Part shown: positions 55,621 through 64,000 of the stretch, piece after piece
Position numbering within the stretch: the stretch's first letter is position 1
How the letters are laid out: each line of letters begins with the position of its first letter
From: Diplosphaera chodatii
Lineage: Eukaryota; Chlorophyta; Trebouxiophyceae; Prasiolales; Stichococcaceae
Direction of reading: 5' to 3'
Assembly (NCBI GenBank): GCA_032358165.1
Contig: JAALGY010000037.1
Coordinates: 149,001-213,000, forward strand
Length of the DNA stretch: 64,000 nucleotides
Made by a program: the position numbers and the translations under genes
Notes under the pieces: model-generated
What the model saw: the letters and a program-made list of their open reading frames with translations, nothing else
Database searches by the model: none
Told to the model about the DNA's origin: nothing

Positions 55621-58600
55621 TCACTCAAACACTCCCGCAACACGGAGTTGGCTGCCGTACAGCTCGATCATCTTGCACTGCATGGACCTCAGGGCCGCCG
55701 AGCTTGCAGGCTGCAGCTCAGCGTGCCTGCGGCCAAGCCGCGCGATGCAGCGCGCAATCTGCTGGACAGCCACGAGGTCGGAGTCCGCGAAGCTGCTGGC
55801 CCAGGCCTGACACAGATTGCGCCAAGCGGCATGCTTGGCACACAGTCCCCCTCCGGCCCCTGCTGTACAACGGCACTCGCCTCCTGCTGCTCCTATGCCT
55901 CCGTCGCTGTGTCCACCCGCAGAGGGTTTTAAGCCCGGCAGACCGGAGGCGGCCCAGCCGGCTAGCAGCTCGCAGCCGTCTGATGCCGAACAGTCCTGCA
56001 GAAAGTCCAGGATTTGCTGAGGCGCTGCAGTCGCCACTTCAGCAGGCCAGGCCAGGCTTCGAGCGCCAGTATCGTCCACAGGGGCCATGATGGCGTCGTG
56101 CGCTGCCCACTGCGCTGCATCCCAGCTGTCATTGGAGCGATCGTCATCGTCTGTCATGAAGCCCTCCTGCTGCACGTGACGGCCACCCAGGGCCACCAAC
56201 CCTTGGCGCACCTGCAGTTTTTCACCACAATGTGATGCGACCTCCTGACAGAGGATTGACTACTGCTGCGGCGCATCACTTTGGCGTCTTCTGAGGAGGG
56301 GCGTTAACTGCAATACGGACGAAAGGAAGGCACCTCAGCTTGCAGATCGTCAGGCAGCTGCGCCAAAATACCTTCATCGACATTTGCTGCTGCCAATGGG
56401 GGCCTGCACCGAGATGGACTCCGATCATGAGCAGATTGTATTATTACCATATCAAACTGGACACACACGCTGCTGATGTTATGCGACGCACGCAGAGCGC
56501 ATTACACCTTGAGCCAGTGGCAGGCTGGGGCGCTGGTGCATGCGGCCGGGGCGGACGGCGCGGCTCCGCCACCACCTTGGTCTGCCTCGGCTGTGGCTTG
56601 CGCCTGGTGTTGATGCCTGCGCAACACATTGCATGCAGTGTATATTGGGTTTGGACAGCGTCGTTGCTTGCATGGTGAATCGAGCATTGCAAGTAGGCCA
56701 CACAGGCATAAAAAAGAATCAGGCGACTGTTCTCGAACCGTGGCAGCATGCCTCGCCTACCATAAGCCATCTCCAGCTCGCGGCGGGTGACCAGGGGCAG
56801 CGAGTCCAGCACCGACTGGTCCAGTTGGGAAGCTGGAGGCAGCGCCACGATGCTGCCCTTTGGTGGCTTCATCGGACTGTCCTGTGTCGGCGCCGTCGGC
56901 AGCATCTCCTCGACTTCAGCCTTGATGTGAGCTGCTGCGTTCGTGGACGCTGCTGCGTTTGAAGCTGCCTCCGCCCTGAGGGGCGCTGCGGCTGCCATTG
57001 CGTGCTGCAGGAAACTGGGCAGAACTTCGGCAGTGTCGTGGGCCTGAGCGCTGCGCTGTGGACCAACAACATCGAATGTGAAGTCGTCGACATCCCCGGG
57101 CGCCTGGGGTCCACCCTGCTGTCCGGCGTCCGACACCCTGCTGGCCGCTGCGGCTGCAGCAGCCGCCGCTGCAGCTTCACCTTGACAACCCGGCTTGGGT
57201 TGCAGGCCAAACTGCCGGTCGAGAGGGCCACTGATGGCTGGCCGCGCATGCTTGGCAGGGCTGTCGTCTGCTCCGCTGCGGGCGGCACCCTGCTGGTCGG
57301 CAGGCCCTGCATCCGCCCATGGCCGTTCTGGGTACTGGGGAGCATCTGCACCGCCTCTGGCGGCCTGCAGATCATTTCAAGGACTTTACTGTGCCAGCAC
57401 TGAAATACGTTGCTTCAGCTCACACCATCAGCGCTGCAGTGGCCATCTGCACCCTCACGATTCACTCTGGAGATTCAAATCTGCAAGACTGTGCTGCACT
57501 CCGATGATACCTGCTTCCTTTCCTTCTCCACCTGCTGCAGCATCTCAGCCGCCCAGGGGTGCGGCGCTGTGGGGTCGAAAACCGAGGCAGGCGGGGCTAT
57601 GCCCTTGGCAGGCGCAGTGCTCGTGGGTTTGGCAAGGCCAGACGCGGGGTCGTTGCTGAGCCGTGTCACCTGTCACATAAAAAATCAGCAGCGCTTGCAA
57701 ACCCACAAGTTGCAAACTGCATCGGTTGTTGCATGGACTATGTGTGCAGGTCAGACACAAACAGCAGCAATACCGTGATGCCTACGCCACGCATATCCTC
57801 GGGGGGGACCCGCAATGCCAGCATCAGTCCCTGCGCCTCGGCGGCTATTTCACCGGCGCTGTCAATGAAGCGGCTCAGCTGCAGGAAAGCAGGCACCAAG
57901 AAGTTTGAAAACAGCTCAATCTGTCCATTCCAGTCCATGAGCAACTCAGGCCTTTGCCTGGCATGCAGTTATGAAGTCTCTGCTGCCCACCGTGAGTGAT
58001 CTAGAAAGGCTGTCACAGATACCATGGCCTGCAGTAAGGGACATTGGGCATGACAGGAGATCGGATGTGTATGCACATGCGTTTGGACGCCCCAGACAGC
58101 GTCGTGCTTGATGCTGGTTGCTACACACAGCAACATACATGCGATCTCGTGCAACAGCGCCCATGTGCTTGCCATGGCATTCGATCTTGCGCGTACCAAG
58201 GAATTTTGAGGGTTCTGGTGCGCCGTCCTTGCGCCGCTTGAGCTTCAGCGTCACTGAGCGCCCCTTCACCCCGGCCTCCGCAAGCCGGCTGGCCACCTGC
58301 AATTCGTCATTTGGCCGCTTGCAAAGCTGGCCAGGCTCGACCGCCACAGGTGGCCGTGCACAAGGAGCTTCATGGAGCAGCAAGCCGCTCAAGGCAACCA
58401 CATGTGTCCAACTGATGTAGGGCCAGAGCACCTCGCCAGAGAGCTTCAGCAGAAACTGGTCAGCGTCCTGCTGGTTCCTGAATCGGATGCCCCAGTTGAC
58501 TTCGGCACCCAGGCTCTTGCGAGGCTTGGGCGTCTGCACCACGCGGAGGTCGCGGCCGTGCGCCATGAGCCACAAGTTCTCGCCCGTCTTCTCACCCAGC

Positions 58601-61600
58601 TCCCTCTGCATGCCGGCAAGCCTGTCGATGATACGAGGCAAGACCATCTCACGTTGTGGAACAGGTGCCAGCATGAGCAGCCATGACTTGTGAGTACCTG
58701 CAGGCGCTCCTTTGTTGCCATGCGGACATCAGCTGCGGTCGACAGCCCCAGTTCTGCCAGCCGCTGCTGCAGTGACCTGCGGCAACACCATCATTTGCGC
58801 TTGCTGAAACGCCACGTGCGCAGACACAGAGCTCGAGCAGCCCGCGCGGTCAAGGGTGGTGCCCACCAGCCAACCCCCGGCAGATCCTTCAGCGGCAGCG
58901 ATGCAATGGCCGCCTCCGCCTCGTTGGCTAGGTAGCGGAAGACACCATTTGGCTTGGCACGCTTGGTAGCCAACCGTGCAAGCAGCATGTTGGGGCCAAT
59001 GCCTGCACTGGCTGTGCACCCGGTTGCACTTTCCACCTGCGCTAACAAACCCAGTGTGTTGAAACGATCTGCTGTGGCTGTCACCTTGTTGCCCTCAGAC
59101 AACTGGACAGCACCTCACAATACACACAACTGCTGGCCAGCCTCACCTCCGCCCGAATGGCAGCAGCAATATGAAGTGGGTCGCCCAGGCCGGTGACGTC
59201 CAAGTAGGCTTCATCGCACGAGATGGGCTGCACTGCTGTCGTGTGCTTGAGCAGGATCTTGTACACCGCCTCAGAGGCCTCCTCATACTTGTCAAACTGC
59301 ACCATGTGATGCAGGGCAAATTGTGTTCCAGGTATAAATGGAGTGGTCCACGTCAACAGGACATATGCAGCATCAGAGACATAAGAGCAGCATGTGCAAT
59401 GGTGCTTCAACCAAGCAGACGCTCTGACGTCCGCCTTCATATCCCTCACGAACCCTGGCAGACACGCACCTCGTAGGGCAGCACCAGCAGGTGGGGGCAC
59501 CGCTGCTTGGCGCGCGACATGGACATGCCGGCATGTACGTTGAACGCGCGCGCCTCGTAGTTGGCACTCGACACCTCCGCACTGCCCACGGCCGAGTTGG
59601 AGTGGCACACGCACAGCGGCTTGCCCGCAAAGGAGGGGTGACCCTGCATGCACAGCCGAAAAACCCCTGAACCCCAGCGCAGCCAGGGTGCTGCGCTAGG
59701 TGCTGTCTGTTCAGTGCATGGTGACACCCCTCACCTGCACGGCGATGCTGGCAAAGAAGCAGTCCATGTCCAGGTGGATGATGGTGCGCTCGGTGGCCCG
59801 GCGCTGCCCCTGCAGCGCCGCCGCGACAGACGGCTGCAATGATACCGGGCTGGGTGTGGCGTCTGGCGGGGCTGCCATGAGAGCATCAATTCTTGCCTGC
59901 GCAGCATATGAGAGGTCAGCTGGACAACCAGAAACTACAATCCTGTGGTGCTTGACAGATAATGCTCACGGCGTCTGTGATGGCACTCCTGCTGCATCAG
60001 CCATACCTTCCAGGTGCCGATGAAGTGCAGGCGCGATGCTTTAAAGAAGGTGTTCATGAACTCGGGATCATCGCGCGAGGACCGCGGCGGGCCTTTCAAA
60101 ACATCGCAGGCCGCTCGCTTCTGTGCCGCCACCTGCGCACTACGATGAAACCTCAGTGCACTGTCCACCAATGCGGAGATTCACAGAGAGAAATGCTAAG
60201 GTGTCTCTGGAATGAGGGACGACCTGCTGTGCAAGGGCTGTGTCATCGGCAATCAGGGGTGGTGGCGCTGCCTCCGCCTGGGGCTGTTGCTCTATCTCGT
60301 GCGCAAGGGTGCACATCTGCTGCTGCTGCTGCTGCTGCTGCGGTGGTCCACATGCCACTGCCGGCCCCGCAGCTGCACTCATCCCTGCTGGTGGTGGGTC
60401 TGATGCGGCGCACTCCTCGAGATCAGGTGGCAGTTGCAGCGACAGCTCGAACCCATCAAGGGATCGATCTGCTGGTTCTCCGAATGCTGCGGCAGCGATT
60501 GCGCCCACTGCCGTTGCTGGCGCATGCTGTGCGGCGTCTGGCTGAGCTTCGCTGTGGGCGCCACCCTCTGTCGGCAGCTGACCTGTGTAGCCGCCGCTCC
60601 GTGCGGCCGGGCCTGGACTTTGAACCAGTTGAGCTCCAGGCGTTCCCAAGGGTGCAGGAGTTTCATCTAATTGCTGCTGCTGGTTGTCCTGCTCAGGCCA
60701 TGCTGACTCCTTGGCGTCAGCGGGCGAGCTGGTCTGATCAGCTGAGGGCTGCGATGCCAGGTCGGCAGCCCTGCCAGCGTCATCCTTCCGCACCCTGGCC
60801 TGAGGGTACAGACTGTCCTTCGAGAAGGACCCAGAGCCGCCTCCTGACTGGAAGCCCGCAAGCAGCTTCTGCCCCGGCTGTGCACGCAGCCGCTGGAGGA
60901 CGTATCCATCATGCTGCAGCACCGATATCAGTCCCTGTTCTCACTGTGCTTCCGCTTGACGAAGTTGTATCAACTAGATGCTTGCACTGGCGTCACAGCT
61001 GAACGGTCATGGCGCCGGCCCCTCACAGCTGGGCTCACCGGCAAAACCTTGTGCGCCTTCAAGGAGTCCACAATCCACTCTGGCCTGACCACCGGTTTCG
61101 GGTGCCTGCATGTGGTTGGCGTCAGCTCTATAGCACGGTCAAGTGTACAGCATCGCCAGTCGTCAGTATCAAAAGGATGTCCAAAGCATTCTCACCTCTC
61201 ACGCTCGAAAATCTTGACCTTGGCGTCCGTCAGATTGCTGCAGATGATGTGCGTGACAGTGTCGCGACTGTAATAGTTCACGAAGCGGCCTCCGTGCAGC
61301 GCCATGATCTGTTTGAGCTCCTATTCGGACAATGCACACAAGTGATCTGCAGGACTGGACCTGCAGCCATGCACGAGCATGCAGTAGCAAGGGAGCTTTA
61401 AAGCAGTATGGTGCAAGCTTGCCAGGTGTGACGGGTCCGTCAGCCCGTTGACAAAGATGCTGATGCCGCAAAATAGTGTAGCATCCCCCTCCGTCTGCGG
61501 AACCCAGCCGGCACGCTCTCGTGCCGCCACCTCAGCAAACTGCTCGTGCAGCTTCCTGTTCTTGTGAGCCATGTACCGACCACCGCTGCCGGCATGGTCC

Positions 61601-61925
61601 CAGTCCTGCATAGTGGTAAGAGGGTTTCCACTGGGTTTCCACAAGTTGCACAGCATGCGCTTCCATGATGTACCAAATGCTATGCCTCTACCTATGGACG
61701 ATGTGAAGAGGCACCGTGAGTGATGTTGAGCCGAGCAACAAACGCCCCACAGGATGCGCTCACCTCAAGCGGGCCCACATCGCGCTGGGCACCAGTGATG
61801 AGGTTGGCGCCCTCTGCCGTGAGGCCCTCAGTACGCCGCTGTTTGAAGCCTCCAACTTGCGACTTGTCCGGCGATGGCGGCGGTCGCTTTGACAGTATAT
61901 ATCCGCCACTCCTGCCGCTCGCCAT
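55621..61925 (-). CDS. REV1: DNA repair protein REV1 (Y-family translesion polymerase)
   Basis: dCMP transferase and scaffold for translesion synthesis in the nucleus. ATG 61923-61925 starts MASGRSGGYILSKRPPPSPD. The BRCT domain: TLFCGISIFVNGLTDPSHLE, LKQIMALHGGRFVNYYSRDT, VTHIICSNLTDAKVKIFE, VVRPEWIVDSLKAHKVLPV. After a long Gln/Ala-rich linker with eight glutamines comes DPEFMNTFFKASRLHFIGTW, the REV1-specific entry. Polymerase motifs: IIHLDMDCFFASIAVQ and QPISCDEAYLDVTGL (catalytic acids), GIGPNMLLARLATKRAKPNG, LKDLPGVGW (HhH), and the little finger AEVNWGIRFRNQQDADQFLL and GVKGRSVTLKLKRRKDG. Then a UBM-like LDQSVLDSLPLVTRRELEMA and a C-terminal interaction domain, DLVAVQQIARCIARLGRRHA and KMIELYGSQLRVAGVFE, stop TGA at 55621-55623. 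All expected modules are present. Confidence 0.94.
60317..60340 (-). repeat. CAG/CTG trinucleotide repeat in REV1
   Basis: Eight CTG units on the plus strand, read as eight glutamine codons in the REV1 linker. A candidate polymorphic site. Confidence 0.9.
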
Positions 61926-62377
61926 GCCGGACGGCACCCAGCTGTTCTGCTAACATGCATGCATGTGTGTCACGCCATGCAAATCTGGAACGCAATGCTG
62001 CCGTCTGTGTGCATGCCACTGACGGTCTGAGTCTACAGATGCACTCTGACGTATGAAAGCTGATTGTGGCGCATAAAAAGAGCACCAAAACGCTACGACA
62101 CCTGCCGAGCATGCTGAGCATGCTGTCGTCACGTGACATGTGCAACGCTGTGTCGCTGGTGCACTTGGCCATCAGAGCCCAAATGCCCAACTCGAGTGCT
62201 CGTAAGGCTGCTGCTAGCTGTCGACGTGCCTCTCACATGTAGCAGCCGTTCAGCAATCATCAGTGTGCCCTAGACGATGAACCTTGTAGGTTGCGGCAGC
62301 AACATGCTTAGCCTGTACAACTGATGTGATTGCCTTTGCCGTCATCATCGTTCAAAGCAGCTGAGAGATCAAACAGT
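61926..62377. other. Divergent promoter region, REV1 / polyamine oxidase
   Basis: About 450 bp between start codons facing apart. No gene seen. Confidence 0.45.
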
Positions 62378-64000
62378 ATGGGCACAATGATAGAGGGCGC
62401 TGCTGCGAGGAAAGTCATCATCATTGGCGCGGGGTTTGCGGGACTGGCCGCAGCTCGACGTGTCGCGTCCAAAGGCGCAGATCGTTGGCAGGCCACGATC
62501 CTGGAAGCCAGCAATCGTGTGGGAGGCCGTGCCCACACAGTCGAGGTAAGCATACACAGTGTTCCTGCGCCATCGTGCGAATGCATACATACGCATTGGC
62601 GTGCATACCGTTTTGACACTGCAAGGTTTGATCACAGCTGCCAGGCTTCGGAAGCGTTGAGATGGGTGCGACTTGGTTGCATGGCCTGCAAGGCAACCCG
62701 CTGTACCACTACGCAGTGGAGAAGGGTATCATGTCGCCACATGCAACGCAGAAAGGCAAGCTGATGGTTGTGCTGTATGATGCCAAGCAGTGTTCGGCGT
62801 GAATCAGCTTGGACGCCAGGCTGTCTGCTGTTGCCTTGCAGCTGGTGAGTGGGGCAATGTGTCATGGGCGCGAGAGGGCGGAAGTCAGCCGCTTGCCGGC
62901 CACGAGCTGGAGACTGCCAAGGCTGCAGCTGGCAGCTACTCCATGGTGGTGGAAGACAGCCTGTCCGCAGAGAACCCTTCCGCCACTGTTGGTCAGCGCT
63001 TGCGGGAAGCATGGCCGAAGGTGAAATTTCTCAGCAGGCTCCAAATGCTGGGACTGGTCGAGGCGTTTGCCGCAACAGTGCTCAAACACCCATAATGTTG
63101 GATGCCGATGGTCTTGCACTGCAGTGCTGCTGCATCGCAGGCTTGCAGCAGGTTTGATGCCAAACAACAGCAGCTGGCGGCAGAGTCCTGGGCCTGGCGA
63201 GAAAAGCTGCAGCGGTCCATCGATGGGTGCCACACGACGGGGCACATGCTCGCTCAGGGCTTGGCGGTGTACGATGAGCTGGATGGCTTGAACTGCCCGG
63301 TTCCTGGTGGTTTTCAGGCAACCGTCGGCTGCACCACCACCTCCATTGCGTGCTGCACTGAAACTGGATCACTGCCAGTGGGGAAGAAGACGCTTCATGA
63401 AGTCCTGGCCTACAAGCTTATCAATAAACAGCATCCGTGTGATATAGGGTTTGGCTGTGAGCATGGCGGCTGAGGGGTTGGACATCCAATTTGGCAGCGT
63501 GGTGGAGCATATAGAGTGGGGTGATGGCGGCTCAGTGCAGATCACGTGCAGGGATGGCACAAGTCATGTGGCTGATGCTGTCATCATCACTGTGTCGTTG
63601 GGAGTGCTGAAGGTGCGCTGTTATGGTGTGGTTCTCGTCCTGACCGGCAGCCACCACAAGGCCGCTGTAAATGACTATGACTGCATTGGTGCACTGCATG
63701 CAGGCCACCCATGACAGACTGTTCAGGCCGCCGCTGCCACTCGATAAGGCAAGTCTCAGCATGTTGATGATGTCAACTGGTTGTGCGTCCATCAATGCCG
63801 TCCTGGAGCGTGCAATGAGCAGGCAGCTGTCCCATGCTGTTGCAGGTGGCTGCCATAGCACAAATGGGTATGGGTACCATTAACAAAGTCTTTGTGAGCA
63901 GCAAGGCGCAGCCAGAGCGAGAGGGCGTGAGACAGCCGGGCGCATTCAACCTGCTGTGGAGTGGCGCCGACCCTGCGGCAGCGGACGGCTTCCTTGGGCC
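62378..64000 (+). CDS. PAO5: Polyamine oxidase, PAO5/spermine-oxidase type, C-terminal part beyond window
   Basis: FAD flavoprotein oxidising spermine or thermospermine, probably with back-conversion and H2O2 release. ATG 62378 starts MGTMIEGAAARKVIIIGAGF then AGLAAARRV, the dinucleotide fold GxGxxG, and ILEASNRVGGRAHTVE. Next exons: LPGFGSVEMGATWLHGLQGN then PLYHYAVEKGIMSP; WGNVSWAREGG; ENPSATVGQRLREAW; ESWAWREKLQRSIDGCHT; a block with LAVYDELDGLNCPVPGGF; AEGLDIQFGSVVEHIEWGDG; DAVIITVSLGVLK; ATHDRLFRPPLPLDKA; IAQMGMGTINKVFVSSKA; ending at the edge with GAFNLLWSGADPAAADGFLG. GATWLHG and VSLGVLK with the PPLP block match Arabidopsis PAO5 better than PAO2-4. The C-terminal FAD-binding end and any peroxisomal signal are outside. 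Confidence 0.9.

Noticed and set aside
56444..57136. Separate gene for the fragment beginning SDAGQQGGPQAPGDVDDFTF
   Set aside because: It holds the UBM-like segment expected between the REV1 polymerase core and its C-terminal domain, on the same strand and in order, so it was kept within REV1.
1..64000. Mobile element, CRISPR array or prophage
   Set aside because: No transposase, reverse transcriptase, long terminal repeats or regularly spaced repeats were recognised; every long stretch is explained by eukaryotic housekeeping genes.
1..64000. Bacterial-style operons in the ORF pattern
   Set aside because: Proteins are assembled only by splicing many short exons with GT-AG ends; the unspliced frames are not genes.

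Overview
The window is nuclear DNA of a green alga (Chlorophyta; a trebouxiophyte-like alga fits best, but the class cannot be settled from sequence alone). Genes are GC-rich and broken by many short GT-AG introns whose acceptors usually read ctgcag or similar. The chlorophyte polyadenylation signal TGTAA follows some stops. The protein set is typical of Viridiplantae: stromal processing peptidase, PreP, CDSP32, plastid-type PFK, DGAT3, a NUP1/NUP136-like nucleoporin and polyamine oxidase 5. No mobile element, CRISPR array, rRNA or tRNA gene was recognised.

Layout from left to right: PreP peptidase (-, 3' part beyond the left edge); ORC5 (-); SWIM-RING E3 ligase with SUMO-interaction-like motifs (+); CSN2 (-); an unrecognised SAP-domain protein (-); stromal processing peptidase (-); cyclin H (+); exosome RRP46 (+); dUTPase (-); fumarase (+); CDSP32 double thioredoxin (-); GT34 glycosyltransferase (+); FAM32A and the tiny OST4 gene (both -, 24 bp apart); plastid-type PFK (+); ACT-domain/alpha-glucan phosphorylase fusion (-); FG nucleoporin (+); DGAT3 (-); kelch/coiled-coil protein (-); REV1 translesion polymerase (-); PAO5-type polyamine oxidase (+, runs off the right edge). 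Coding spans are given from start to stop and include introns. Starts of PreP, RRP46, the phosphorylase and the SAP gene lie in upstream exons that could not be fixed.

Functionally this is a mixed housekeeping stretch: genome maintenance (ORC5, dUTPase, REV1), cell cycle and transcription (cyclin H), protein turnover (SWIM-RING, CSN2), RNA decay (RRP46), organelle protein import (SPP and PreP act one after the other on targeting peptides), and carbon and lipid metabolism (PFK, phosphorylase, fumarase, DGAT3). No gene cluster of a new defence or biosynthetic kind is evident. The most interesting items are protein-level departures from family norms (ACT-phosphorylase fusion, SIM-SWIM-RING architecture, PFK with GGNGG, CDSP32 lacking a catalytic cysteine) and the OST4-FAM32A pair, which is close enough to be one two-cistron transcript.
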